A stretch of DNA of 64,000 nt from Bacteriovoracaceae bacterium (GTDB taxonomy: Bacteria > Bdellovibrionota > Bacteriovoracia > Bacteriovoracales > Bacteriovoracaceae), in NCBI GenBank assembly GCA_028101965.1, contig JAOHMI010000005.1, positions 18,191 through 82,190 of the forward strand. The letters run 5' to 3'. A program made the position numbers and the translations under genes. Each line of letters opens with the position of its first letter. Position 1 is the first letter of the stretch. The notes beneath the pieces are model-generated. The model was not told where the DNA came from, did not search any database, and saw nothing but the letters and a program-made list of their open reading frames with translations. Positions 46,163 through 55,069 of the stretch are shown one piece after another.

Positions 46163-46975
46163 ATGGAAATTAAATCACTTATAATCCAAACTGATCTAAT
46201 CTTTGCTAAGTTTGCAGGAAGTATTGAGTATCGATCTGATATGGCAATCATTCGGACACCGTCAAATCCACGATTTCACTGGGGGAATTTTATTGTTTTT
46301 AAAAATCCACCCAAAATAGATGACTGTCAAAATTGGAAGAGAATCTTTGATCAAGAGTTTGATTATTATAAAGGTCCCCACCACTATACATTTGTTTGGG
46401 ATATCGATGGAAGTGAAACAAGTTGTGATAAAGAAATTATTAAGGCTTTTGAAAAATATGAGTTTGACTACGAAGATAGTATTGCATTGTCGTGCTCAGA
46501 ATTAAATGCTCCGAAGCAATTGAATCATGAAATAAAGATTAGGGAAATTAAAACAGAAAGTGAATGGCAAGAAGTCATCAAGTTGCAAATTCTTTGTGGA
46601 GATGAAAAGTACAAAAAAAATGGTACTTACGAAAAGTTTAAAATAGACCAATTCAAGAATTATAGGAAGATGTACGAAGCTGATTTAGGTTTTTGGTATG
46701 GTGCTTTTATAGGTGAGACCTTGGTTGCCGACTTGGGGATTTTCCATTCACGAAACTTAGCTCGCTACCAATCAGTGGAAACTCATCCGGATTACCGAAA
46801 TAAAGGAATTTGCGGAACACTAGTATATCAGTCAAGTTTGATGCTTTTAAAGCACTTTAATATTGACCAGTTTGTGATGGTAGCTGATCCCAACTACCAT
46901 GCTGCACGCATTTATGAGAATGTTGGATTTAAGAATGTGGAAAAGATTGAGTCTTTTTCTTGGTGGGTTCGGTAA
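46163..46975 (+). CDS. GNAT-family N-acetyltransferase
   Basis: This 270-residue cytoplasmic protein carries a GNAT domain in its second half. The acetyl-CoA loop is HPDYRNKGICGTL (motif A) with the preceding strand YQSVE, and motif B follows as MVADPNYHAARIYENVGF. The first 120 residues form another small domain. Substrate unknown: it could be a small molecule or a protein N-terminus. It lies between exported proteins with no obvious partner. Confidence 0.88.
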   Translation: MEIKSLIIQTDLIFAKFAGSIEYRSDMAIIRTPSNPRFHWGNFIVFKNPPKIDDCQNWKRIFDQEFDYYKGPHHYTFVWDIDGSETSCDKEIIKAFEKYEFDYEDSIALSCSELNAPKQLNHEIKIREIKTESEWQEVIKLQILCGDEKYKKNGTYEKFKIDQFKNYRKMYEADLGFWYGAFIGETLVADLGIFHSRNLARYQSVETHPDYRNKGICGTLVYQSSLMLLKHFNIDQFVMVADPNYHAARIYENVGFKNVEKIESFSWWVR

Positions 46976-47091
46976 ACCTGGTTTCATTTTGCCACCATAA
47001 AAATATCTCACATTACGCAAAGCTCTTTCACTTTCGTCTCTTTTTTAGATAAAATTGTAAATAGATTACTGACCCATCTCATGGAGGAGAT

Positions 47092-47823
47092 ATGTCTCGA
47101 TCAATTTTATTTCTTTTACTTTTGACAACATCTCTTTATGCAAGAAAAGATCAATATCATTCTTGCCCGAGTAAAGATTTTGTAAAGCATAAGTATTTTT
47201 CTTTATGCTATTCTGACTTCCATGAGCAATCCTCATGGACCCATCATTTACTTAAAAAAAAATCCATTCGCGGCCCACAAAAACGAACAAATAATTTTCG
47301 CTCTGATCCGAAGGTAGCTGCTGGTTCTGCCGGTAAAAATGATTACAGAGGCTCTGGTTTTGATCGAGGCCATATGGTTCCAGCTGGAGATAGTAAATTA
47401 AATTATCAATCTATGAGTGAAACATTCTATATGAGTAATATGTCACCTCAGAGACCTGGCTTTAATCGAGGAATTTGGAGACGTTTAGAAGAATTAGTTC
47501 GATCATGGATTCTGGCCGGAAGAGATATGCAGGTGGTAACGGGGCCGGTGTTAGAAGATGGTTTACCTAGAGTCAATAACTTAGTTAGTATTCCCAAGTA
47601 TCACTTTAAAATTGTATTCGATCATAAAAATCGTAAAGAGCAAAAAATGATCGCTTTCTTATTTCCGAATCAAGGCTCTCGAAATCCTATTAAAGAGTTT
47701 GCTACCACTGTAGATAAAGTTGAAAAAATGACGGGAATAAATTTCTTTAAAAATCTTCCCGTCAAATTACAAAACAGACTGGAGTCAAAAATCAATTTAA
47801 GAGAGTGGGACTTTAAAAATTAG
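47092..47823 (+). CDS. secreted DNA/RNA non-specific endonuclease (NUC1/NucA type)
   Basis: This 243-residue protein has a Sec signal peptide (SRSILFLLLLTTSLYA). The catalytic region GFDRGHMVPAGD has the DRGH motif with H94 as likely general base. MSNMSPQRPGFNRGIWRRLEELVR has the Asn and Glu expected for the magnesium site. Such enzymes cut DNA and RNA without sequence preference and would help degrade nucleic acids outside the cell. GGAGGAG precedes the ATG. Its end lies 15 bp from a convergent small gene. Confidence 0.92.
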   Translation: MSRSILFLLLLTTSLYARKDQYHSCPSKDFVKHKYFSLCYSDFHEQSSWTHHLLKKKSIRGPQKRTNNFRSDPKVAAGSAGKNDYRGSGFDRGHMVPAGDSKLNYQSMSETFYMSNMSPQRPGFNRGIWRRLEELVRSWILAGRDMQVVTGPVLEDGLPRVNNLVSIPKYHFKIVFDHKNRKEQKMIAFLFPNQGSRNPIKEFATTVDKVEKMTGINFFKNLPVKLQNRLESKINLREWDFKN

Positions 47824-47838
47824 GGTAATTTAAAGTTT

Positions 47839-48060
47839 TTAAAATTTAAAATTACTCCAGTTGCCTTCTTTTTTATTATAATAATTTTCTAATAAATCTT
47901 GTCTCAAGTTATAAAAAAATTGCTGTTGATTTTGATGAATATGTTTTTGAACAATATAAAACTCAAGGGAGCGAACTAATTCCATAACTTCTTTGTAGGA
48001 ATAGTATTTATCTTCTTTAGATTTTGAACTGCTTGGGTTCTCTTTCTTTATAATTGGCAT
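47839..48060 (-). CDS. small hypothetical protein
   Basis: This 73-residue cytoplasmic protein starts at ATG 48060, 9 bp after GGAG; a TTG just before it also is in frame. It is rich in Lys, Tyr and Gln and predicted helical (SYKEVMELVRSLEFYIVQKHIHQN). It lies between a nuclease and a TIGR02147 regulator. No family is recognised. It is a short gene, so its reality rests on the ribosome binding site. Confidence 0.5.
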   Translation of the reverse strand: MPIIKKENPSSSKSKEDKYYSYKEVMELVRSLEFYIVQKHIHQNQQQFFYNLRQDLLENYYNKKEGNWSNFKF

Positions 48061-48247
48061 CAATTTTTACTCCATTTTTGGATTTGATCCTTCTTTTAGG
48101 TTTCATTAAAGATATTTGGAAGAGCTATAGAAAAAGACTGTTCATGCTTGTTAAAGAACTAAGTAAGAAAATAATTGTCTATTTTCAAGTCAGTTTATTG
48201 GTGAAGAGGTGTTATGCCACGTTCAAGATCATGATAAATATTTCTCA

Positions 48248-48268
48248 CATTGAACAAAGTGTTCAATG
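48248..48268. promoter_or_regulatory. perfect palindrome before TIGR02147 gene, module 2
   Basis: The arms CATTGAACA and TGTTCAATG pair perfectly over 9 bp around AAG. The site lies 13 bp before the GTG start at 48282 and overlaps its ribosome binding region. This is a good place for an operator of the downstream regulator, but a regulatory RNA hairpin is also possible. Confidence 0.5.
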
Positions 48269-48281
48269 AGGTTCTAGACAT

Positions 48282-49103
48282 GTGATACGAACGCTAACAA
48301 TGAAATTAGGCAGTTATAGAGAAATTATTCAAGAAGAGTTTAACTTTAGAGTTCAATCCAACTCATCCTATTCTTTAAGGGCCTTTGCCCGGGATTTGAA
48401 AATCTACCCTTCTCAATTAAGCGATATTTTAAAAAGTAAATCTGGTTTAAGTGGTAAAAAGGCTTATGAGATAGCACTTCAGATGGGAATGTGTCTTGAA
48501 GATAGTCTCTATTTTAAGGCTTTAGTAGAGATGGAGCATGGACGAAATTCAGTGATCGTCAATCAAGCAAAAAAGTTTCTTGAATCCAAAGATTATGCAG
48601 AAAACTTTATTCGTCATAGCGATGATCAGTTTAAAATTATTTCGGAATGGTATCATTTTGCCATTCTTTCAGTGATGGAGCTTGATCGATATGATGGAAC
48701 AATTAAGTTTATTCAAAAAGAACTAGGGCTTGAGGTTAAACAAGTAAAACAAGCCATGCTAAGGCTTTGCAATTTGAATTATGTGGAAATGATTGAGCAA
48801 AGATTTGTGGTGAAAGAAGTGATGCTCGCCACTACGAATGAAGTTCCTTCTAAAGCCCTCAAATTTTTTCACCGACAGCATTTACAAAAATCCATGTCTG
48901 CAATTGATGAAATTTCAGTAGAGCTCCGAGATATTACTTCCATGACCATGGCCATTGATGTTGAAAAAATCAATGATGCGAAAAATATGATTAAAAAGTT
49001 TCGCCGAGAGCTTTGTCGATTTATGGAAGGTGGAAAGAAAAATTCAGTTTATAATTTAAATATTCAGCTCGTTCCATTGAGTGAGAAAAAGGGTAATCAA
49101 TAA
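48282..49103 (+). CDS. TIGR02147-family regulator, module 2
   Basis: This protein has the TIGR02147 layout: helix-turn-helix (YSLRAFARDLKIYPSQLSDILK, then GKKAYEIALQM), a middle domain with SEWYHFAILSVMELD, and a C-terminus with RRELCRFMEGG and VYNLNIQLVPL. GTG at 48282 has GAGG 10 bp upstream. An ATG at 48300 fits the length of the other two regulators better but has no ribosome binding site, so the start is uncertain (273 or 267 residues). A palindrome overlaps the start region. The secreted partner gene starts one base after the stop. Confidence 0.9.
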   Translation: MIRTLTMKLGSYREIIQEEFNFRVQSNSSYSLRAFARDLKIYPSQLSDILKSKSGLSGKKAYEIALQMGMCLEDSLYFKALVEMEHGRNSVIVNQAKKFLESKDYAENFIRHSDDQFKIISEWYHFAILSVMELDRYDGTIKFIQKELGLEVKQVKQAMLRLCNLNYVEMIEQRFVVKEVMLATTNEVPSKALKFFHRQHLQKSMSAIDEISVELRDITSMTMAIDVEKINDAKNMIKKFRRELCRFMEGGKKNSVYNLNIQLVPLSEKKGNQ

Positions 49104-49104
49104 A

Positions 49105-50136
49105 ATGAAAGTGTTAATCTTAGGACTATTTTTAGGGGTACAGTTAGTTTTGGCACAAAATATGGCAGCGATTCCAGGACACGAAGGCGGTAATGGCGGG
49201 GAATGGGTTAGAGAGAAATTTATCAGTATAGGAAATGAATTATTAGACAAACATAAAAGAAGAGTCAAAAAAGTTATTGGTAAAAAGAAGTATAAAGAAA
49301 TTAAACGTAAAAACACGATAAAATATATTAAATTAACGGACGAAGTTCTACGGGATAATGGAAAGAGTATTGTTTCTGCACTAGGTTCAACCAAAGAAGT
49401 TTTACTTTATGTCGGAACAGAGTTGATTGATTTATCCTGGACTAAAATAATTAATGACCCTGTCGTGGCCCCGAAACAGATTTTACATGAACTGGTTCGT
49501 TTGGTGGGATTAAATGATGACAACTTTAGATTAGTCCATAAAATATTAAAACCAACTCACGAAGTTGATCTAAGAAATATCTATCAGCAAAATCATAAAA
49601 TTATTCAGCTACCAAGAAATGCTACTCCTATTAGCGCAGAGAATATGATTTCTAAAGGAGCAAAATATAAAGTCACGCCCATTTCAGAATGTGGTCGTGC
49701 TGAGGGATATAACTTACTTGTAACATCTCATATTGACTGCTCTGAAATTGGTTATGTTTGTTCATTTAGAGAAGTTTGGAGCAATACTCTTTTATTTAAT
49801 TTAAAGTTTAGTCAAGATGAGACTAATTTAACTTTTATGAAAAATATTAACCGCTCAAAAACTAAGGGAAGGATTTCTTGTGATTATCAAAGAGAATTCC
49901 CAGTTGATTGTAAGACTAAAACAGCATTAGAGGTTCTTTCAACTTTATCATGCACATTAGTTCTATCTGATGATTTTGATCTAGAAGGAGCAGTTCAACT
50001 GCAACAAAAACAGCAACAGCAGCAACAACAGCAACAGCAGCAACAACAGCAACAACAGCAACAACAGCAACAACAGCAACGACAACAACAACAACAGCAA
50101 CAACAACAACAACAAAATCAGCAGTTTCAGCAGTAG
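49105..50136 (+). CDS. secreted GGE-motif protein with polyglutamine tail, module 2
   Basis: The ATG at 49105 is 1 base after the regulator stop. A GTG at 49081 in the same frame is less likely. The 343-residue protein has a Sec signal peptide (LGLFLGVQLVLA) and the mature motif EGGNGGEW, plus a central HELVRLVGLND His-Glu site, which match the module 1 and 3 proteins in position. Near the C-terminus, 34 of 35 codons (50011-50115) encode Gln, mixed CAA and CAG. Two stops, TAG and TAA, end the frame, but it stays open and Gln-rich for 52 more codons, so the gene may once have been longer. Confidence 0.85.
   Translation: MKVLILGLFLGVQLVLAQNMAAIPGHEGGNGGEWVREKFISIGNELLDKHKRRVKKVIGKKKYKEIKRKNTIKYIKLTDEVLRDNGKSIVSALGSTKEVLLYVGTELIDLSWTKIINDPVVAPKQILHELVRLVGLNDDNFRLVHKILKPTHEVDLRNIYQQNHKIIQLPRNATPISAENMISKGAKYKVTPISECGRAEGYNLLVTSHIDCSEIGYVCSFREVWSNTLLFNLKFSQDETNLTFMKNINRSKTKGRISCDYQREFPVDCKTKTALEVLSTLSCTLVLSDDFDLEGAVQLQQKQQQQQQQQQQQQQQQQQQQQQQQRQQQQQQQQQQQNQQFQQ
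50011..50115 (+). repeat. CAA/CAG codon tract (polyglutamine)
   Basis: This is a run of 35 trinucleotides, all CAA or CAG except one CGA. It encodes the polyglutamine tail of the module 2 secreted protein. Repeated triplets of this kind can change length by slippage during replication, so its size may vary between strains. It is a simple sequence repeat and not a CRISPR array. Confidence 0.9.
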
Positions 50137-50139
50137 TAA

Positions 50140-50298
50140 CAGCAACAGAATCTAGAAAATAAAGGAATTATCCATCAAAGGCAGCCCACTCAGAATTTCC
50201 AACAATCTCAAGATCAACAGCATCAGGGAATAATTAAACTTCAAAGTCAGCGTCCTGAGTTGCCACAAGCCCAAATACAGCAAAAGATGCAGAACTAA
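50140..50298 (+). other. open Gln-rich frame after double stop
   Basis: Directly after TAG TAA (50134-50139) the same frame stays open for 52 codons to the TAA at 50296, with 19 Gln. TAG and TAA each differ by one base from CAG and CAA. The frame looks like the former end of the upstream protein, cut off by two C-to-T changes, or translated by readthrough. Nothing else uses this DNA. Confidence 0.6.
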
Positions 50299-50654
50299 TT
50301 TAATTCAAGTTGTTCTACCTTAGTGTTGTTACAGATCTTCCAATTTGAATTAATTGAATCTTATTAAGAAAAGACTATTTCTGAATCTATCCTTTAAGTT
50401 TTAAAATTAAATTTGATCAAGTTTGAAGCGTTATATCCGTTTTGCTTTTGTGCAAATTTGCTCTAACCTATTGGAAAAGAGTGTATTTGTGCTTAGAACA
50501 TAGAATTAAATAACTATTCCAGAAGAAATTATTTCTAAAAATTTAGCAAGTCTTGAATATTTGAAAAATTTACAAATGATGAACAAAGTTAATCTTAAAG
50601 AGGAATCTGTCGTAAATTGCAAGAGCATCAACATTTTGGACAAAGGAGAAAGAG
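50299..50654. other. 356-bp gap without a recognised gene
   Basis: This A+T-rich stretch lies between the Gln-rich frame and an exported protein gene. I find no RNA gene, terminator or repeat. It likely holds the promoter of the next gene, but I cannot place it. Confidence 0.5.
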
Positions 50655-51581
50655 ATGAAGTTTATTTTTATAAGTACTGTGCTCACTTGCATGACCGCTA
50701 CTCTTGCATCAAACTTTGATCACACCTGCAAAAGAAAGACTAATGAAATTCTAAACCACTTTGGCATAAATGAATCTCACTTAGTTTCAGATAACCAAGA
50801 ATTCTTTGAACAGTATGAAAAAGAAATAAAATTAACCCAGTCCGGAGAAGAAGTTTTTGAACTAAACTATAAATATACCTTTTGGGGTAGTCGTCGCTTG
50901 GATGTTATGAATCTCTACTTGCATGAATCACAACCATCTATTTATGCCAATAAAAAAACTTATACACATGATGGTACATCGATTGAAGCTTTTTATGGTG
51001 AAGATGGATATTACGGAAGTGTCAATGTGATCAATGATGATTATATTATCAGCATGAATTTTCCGGATAGACATCAACGGGAATGGAATGATGAAGAAGA
51101 TCCAGATTGCTGGGTTCAGGAGTATGAATTTTTGAGAAGAAATAATTATGGAGGTATCGGAAGGCCGCCTGAATTATTCTATGGTGGAGAAAAAATGGGA
51201 TGTCGTTTTGCAAGTTATTTCAAATCACGAGAATTATATAACAATCTAGGTGGAGAATATAATTACTCACAAGTATATGATATTTTAAGATCCAAAAAAC
51301 AAGAAGAAATACAAAATTTAAAGAACGGAGATATCATAATTGCCACATTGGAAATAGGAGCAGCGTCAAGTTTGTATCCAATTAGTCAAGAAACGATTGA
51401 AGAAGTTATATCCATTTGTGGGAGATATCCTGAGTTTTTTGGAGATCATAAGGTTAGTGAAGATATGTCAAAGGGAATGCAATCCTATCTTTCTGATGAA
51501 ATAGATGATCTTGTAAGCAATGGAAACATAGATCAGATAAGAGCAGAGTCCATTAAAAAATTATTTGAAGATAGAAAGTAA
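50655..51581 (+). CDS. hypothetical exported protein
   Basis: This 308-residue protein has a Sec signal peptide (KFIFISTVLTCMTATLAS) and a strong AAAGGAG site before the ATG. The mature part is acidic with a few Cys near residues 25, 155 and 180. Tyr and Trp are frequent (YYGSVNVINDDYIISMNF), which suggests a beta-rich core, followed by a helical C-terminus. I do not recognise a family. It is single, with large gaps on both sides. Confidence 0.75.
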   Translation: MKFIFISTVLTCMTATLASNFDHTCKRKTNEILNHFGINESHLVSDNQEFFEQYEKEIKLTQSGEEVFELNYKYTFWGSRRLDVMNLYLHESQPSIYANKKTYTHDGTSIEAFYGEDGYYGSVNVINDDYIISMNFPDRHQREWNDEEDPDCWVQEYEFLRRNNYGGIGRPPELFYGGEKMGCRFASYFKSRELYNNLGGEYNYSQVYDILRSKKQEEIQNLKNGDIIIATLEIGAASSLYPISQETIEEVISICGRYPEFFGDHKVSEDMSKGMQSYLSDEIDDLVSNGNIDQIRAESIKKLFEDRK

Positions 51582-52049
51582 TATTATCCTAAGAGGTGAC
51601 TCAATTTATAATTATAGATAAAAATTGAAAGGGGATAATTCGAAACTTTCTTAACCTACTCTATAGAGCCTATATGATCAATTAATATAAGATGATAAAA
51701 ATGAATTGTTAAACTATCTAAGTTACTACGATAATTTGAGGTACGTGTTTGAGTTAATACTTTTATTCTGAAAATTTTCTCAAATTTGAACTCCTAGGCT
51801 CAATTTTCAATGTATAGTTGAATTGGTATAATACCTAAACTTGACTTAAGGAAATATTTTAACGATTTACCAATATAAGCTTGATTGCAAAATTTTCATG
51901 TTACCAATTTTTATTCCGTAACATACAAAAAGCAAATATTTAACTTAAGTATTTAAATTATACGACTTTGTTTCGAGTTTTGTATTTGTACATATTATAG
52001 AATGAATACTAGGATTTTTTAGCTTTTTCATTAACCTGATTCAAAAGTT
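51582..52049. other. 468-bp gap with possible promoter
   Basis: The gap lies between two converging genes and should hold only terminators. It contains a TATAAT at 51827-51832 after a TTG-type stem (TTCAA/TTGAA), which resembles an extended -10 promoter pointing right, yet no gene follows on that strand. It could drive a small RNA or be chance in AT-rich DNA. I see nothing else. Confidence 0.35.
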
Positions 52050-52958
52050 TTAATTATGATTGTTTCTTAGAACTTTTATGAGTTTTAAAATCCCTTCTTC
52101 GTCTTTTCGGTTTTTAAGATATGAAAGGTATATTGAATGTTTAAATTTTTTCTTATTCAGACCACGAACAGTAATAACCTTCAATGTTTTCTCTATTCCC
52201 ATTTCTGATACGATGGCTTTTGGGATCAAGGCAAGTCCCATATCTTTCGCAGCTAACTTAGCAGCAGCTTGAAAACTATTCAGTTCAAAAGAATGATTTT
52301 TCACAATTCCAAATTCCAATAAAAGACTTATTAGAGATTTTGCTTCTGTAAGATGCGCCTGGCAATCTGTCAATATTGGAATTTTTTTTAAATCATCAAA
52401 GTCAATAATACTATTTTTTTTTCCTTTTGAACCATAAAACTCTAAAGAGTCATCATAGATCTTTATAGAATTTATACCTGGTGTGGGAAGAGGTCTTACA
52501 GTCAAAATCAAGTCGAGATCTCTATTCTCAATTTGTGACCGGAGTGAGTGGATTCTTCCTGACATTATCGAAAGATCGTAAGAAGGGCTAGATTTTTTAA
52601 ACTTCTCAACTATTTCGGGCCAAAAGTGGATAGCAAGTGTCTCATGTGTCCCAATTCGCATCTTTGAGAGTTTTTGTTTTTTAAACGTTATAACTTCTTG
52701 TTCTAGCAACTCAATCTCTTCAAGAATTTTCCTCGCCCCCTTAATTAAAGTTTTTCCTTCTAGGGTTAGAGTTAATCCTGTTTTTGATCTTATAAATAAT
52801 TCTATTCCAAGGGCCTCCTCAAAACGCTTTAGAGATTGAGATACGGCAGCCTGACTTAGCGCAAGATGCGCCGAAGCCTTAGTTATAGAGCCGAAGTCTG
52901 CTATAGCGACAAGTACTGGTACTTTCTCAAAATGTTGGACTAATTTAATTAAATACAT
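52050..52958 (-). CDS. LysR-family transcriptional regulator
   Basis: The ATG at 52958 is preferred to a TTG at 52979, which lies inside a palindrome. The 302-residue protein has the N-terminal winged helix (FGSITKASAHLALSQAAVSQSLKRFEEALGIELFIRS) and a LysR substrate-binding domain (MRIGTHETLAIHFWPEIVEKF). The effector is unknown. The gene is divergent from a small exported protein at 53094, a common arrangement for LysR targets, so that gene may be under its control. Confidence 0.92.
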   Translation of the reverse strand: MYLIKLVQHFEKVPVLVAIADFGSITKASAHLALSQAAVSQSLKRFEEALGIELFIRSKTGLTLTLEGKTLIKGARKILEEIELLEQEVITFKKQKLSKMRIGTHETLAIHFWPEIVEKFKKSSPSYDLSIMSGRIHSLRSQIENRDLDLILTVRPLPTPGINSIKIYDDSLEFYGSKGKKNSIIDFDDLKKIPILTDCQAHLTEAKSLISLLLEFGIVKNHSFELNSFQAAAKLAAKDMGLALIPKAIVSEMGIEKTLKVITVRGLNKKKFKHSIYLSYLKNRKDEEGILKLIKVLRNNHN

Positions 52959-52964
52959 CGTTGA

Positions 52965-52978
52965 TGTTATGTATAACA
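52965..52978. promoter_or_regulatory. 14-bp inverted repeat before LysR gene
   Basis: TGTTAT and ATAACA flank GT and pair perfectly. The site lies 6 bp before the ATG at 52958. LysR proteins often bind T-N11-A palindromes, and this one is close to that. It may let the regulator control its own gene and the divergent one. Confidence 0.4.
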
Positions 52979-53093
52979 AAAAATGAAAGATGTCATAACA
53001 AGTTTAAGTTTTACTTATTTCATGAGTGATTGATATAAGCACTAAGAAACAAAGAGTCACAATATCAAACATATCTTTGCGAGGAGATTATTT

Positions 53094-53423
53094 ATGAAGT
53101 TTGTATTATTTTTAACTTTATTCTCATCTTTTAACTTATTTGCAGCAACCTTAACTATTCGATCACCACACGAGCATCAAAATGTAGATCAAGCACCCAT
53201 TGAAAGAACAACTACTGCCTATGGAAGATTTTTGATAAGGTCTTTTCATCCAAAAGAAGGCTGTTTCATTAGTAAAGAAACGGCTGAACAATCAGGTTAT
53301 TCTTTTGGTGAATTGCAAACTCTAGCCTCAATGGGTGATGTTGAAATTATTTGTAGAACAGATGGAAAAAATGAGTGGGGTGACTATATTCCAACAAGTA
53401 TTGAAGTTGTTACCAATTACTGA
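53094..53423 (+). CDS. small exported protein divergent from LysR regulator
   Basis: This 109-residue protein has a Sec signal peptide (KFVLFLTLFSSFNLFA) and a GAGGAG site before the ATG. The mature part is about 90 residues, with two Cys (GCFISKET and IICRTDG) that may pair. The family is unknown. Its position, divergent from the LysR gene and 135 bp away, suggests it is a regulated target. Confidence 0.78.
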   Translation: MKFVLFLTLFSSFNLFAATLTIRSPHEHQNVDQAPIERTTTAYGRFLIRSFHPKEGCFISKETAEQSGYSFGELQTLASMGDVEIICRTDGKNEWGDYIPTSIEVVTNY

Positions 53424-53527
53424 GCTTATATCTAATACTAGTATAATCACTCGATCAAAAAATATTGGTCAAGTTGTAATGTTTGCTATTAATTAAACAA
53501 AACGATAATTGATCAGATTAGATTTAA

Positions 53528-54514
53528 TTAAAAGAAATAACGATAATAAAACCTAGAGACGGAATAACTTTGATCAAAATTCACTTGATTCGTAATATCG
53601 TAATTTGAGCTAGATAAGGTTAAAGCAAATCCATAACGAGATCTTTTAGCAATCCCTCCAATATCGGCCATAGCGTAAGAGGAGAAAAAGTCTCCCACTT
53701 GTCGAGTATGATTATCATAGCTGGTTCTAATTCTTTGCATTCCAATGAACCCAGCATTCATCATACCCATAACGAAGAATCCTTCATTAACATAGGTCCC
53801 TGAAATGCCAAGAACAGCGGATAGACCCTCTTGATTTATTTCTAGTAATTCTTTCTCGCTATCATTTTCCAATTTTAAGGGGGCCATATCCTGAGAAGAG
53901 CGTGTACTGGAATTAAAATATTTAAGACCATAGTTATAGCTCCAAGAAGTTTTAATATTAGGCGAGAAGTAAGTAAATCCATTTTTAATATAATCTGGAT
54001 TATGAAAGTGGAGAATCATTAATTCATTGCCAATATTTTTTAAGTTTGAGTATCGTGTGTATTGATCTATATCAGGGTCTAAGTTTTCATCTTCAAGATA
54101 AAATCCATAATATTCGTAGTGGGCGGCGGAAATGAAAAAACTTTTAAAATAAGATCGATAGATAAAATCTTTCTGGGTGGTTCGAACTGTATTATTAGCG
54201 TTTGAATTAAAATCACCAATATAGTTAAATCCAAGGCTAAAGTATTCTGAGGAAAAATCAAACCCAGTTACTTCACGAGAATTAGGTTTATATAAGCGTT
54301 TATCTTCATCTCTTACATAATCAAGTTTTCTAAGTTCAAGAGTTTTTTCAGATGATCCAAAGCTTATAAAGGCAGAATACTTTAGTTCTTTTTTCTGCTT
54401 CGAAGTTTCGCTTTTATTGACAGCTTCACTTTGCGCAATAAGGTTTCGACTTAAAAAAAGACATAAAAAAAGCAAGATAAATATCGGCAAATACTTGTTT
54501 ATTATTAAATTCAT
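53528..54514 (-). CDS. outer-membrane beta-barrel-like protein
   Basis: The ATG at 54514 is used; a TTG at 54520 is in frame. The 328-residue protein has a signal peptide (about 25 residues ending in NLIAQ) and a beta-rich remainder with alternating aromatic residues (GFDFSSEYFSLGFNYIGDF), ending in SRFYYRYFF. The C-terminal Phe is typical of outer-membrane barrels. Function unknown. It stands alone on the minus strand. Confidence 0.72.
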   Translation of the reverse strand: MNLIINKYLPIFILLFLCLFLSRNLIAQSEAVNKSETSKQKKELKYSAFISFGSSEKTLELRKLDYVRDEDKRLYKPNSREVTGFDFSSEYFSLGFNYIGDFNSNANNTVRTTQKDFIYRSYFKSFFISAAHYEYYGFYLEDENLDPDIDQYTRYSNLKNIGNELMILHFHNPDYIKNGFTYFSPNIKTSWSYNYGLKYFNSSTRSSQDMAPLKLENDSEKELLEINQEGLSAVLGISGTYVNEGFFVMGMMNAGFIGMQRIRTSYDNHTRQVGDFFSSYAMADIGGIAKRSRYGFALTLSSSNYDITNQVNFDQSYSVSRFYYRYFF

Positions 54515-54774
54515 TTTCAACAGCTATGATCTTGTGACTAGGAAGTCAAAATAGCTTAATTGAAAGAAAATTTTTTTCATATTTAAGCGAATCTAGTGAT
54601 GCTTATTTTTTTATTTACTATGGATGGATTTGTCTAATTTATGTGTCATTTGACTTCGTGAGAGACTAGTGTATCTGCTTGAATCTACACATTTTTATGT
54701 TTCGGAGGTTAAACGTAACTATAATTATAAAGGGGGAAAAACTTTATTTGTGTAAGAGTATTGTGGAGCTTTGA

Positions 54775-54849
54775 ATGAACTTTAACCATTTGACTGTTGT
54801 AGGCATCGTTTTTTTTATCGTTGTTATAGTAGGTTCATCACTTTCTTAA
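54775..54849 (+). CDS. possible small membrane protein (24 residues)
   Basis: An ATG at 54775 has GGAG 6 bp upstream, at ideal spacing. The 24-codon frame ends in TAA and encodes one hydrophobic segment (GIVFFIVVIVG) after a short polar start. Such very short membrane proteins are often missed. It lies in a gap of 555 bp between two minus-strand genes. The ribosome binding site is the main support. Confidence 0.4.
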   Translation: MNFNHLTVVGIVFFIVVIVGSSLS

Positions 54850-55069
54850 TAACTATCTTTTTTAATATATTCTTTGCATCGAGAAATAATTAAATGATAT
54901 AAAAATTTATGAATCGGTAAATTTAAAATTTTCGACACCGGTCTGTGCATACTCTTTATTTAATAGAAATTAATTTTTATGAGTGAGGAGAAAAAATATT
55001 TAAATTATTGGTTTTCATGCAGGCGGGCAAGCGTAATTTTTCGTTTGCAAGTAATTTCGGATGTACTTA

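Noticed and set aside
48054..48269. 71-codon plus-strand frame before the module 2 regulator
   Set aside because: No ribosome binding site, it overlaps the start of the small minus-strand gene, and it ends inside the palindrome at 48248-48268; a leader peptide cannot be fully excluded.
50011..50115. CAA/CAG repeats as a CRISPR array
   Set aside because: They are simple triplet repeats within a reading frame, with no spacers of equal length.
50134..50139. TAG/TAA read as glutamine (recoded genetic code)
   Set aside because: Other genes in the window end normally at TAA and TAG codons, so a global change is not supported; local truncation is simpler.
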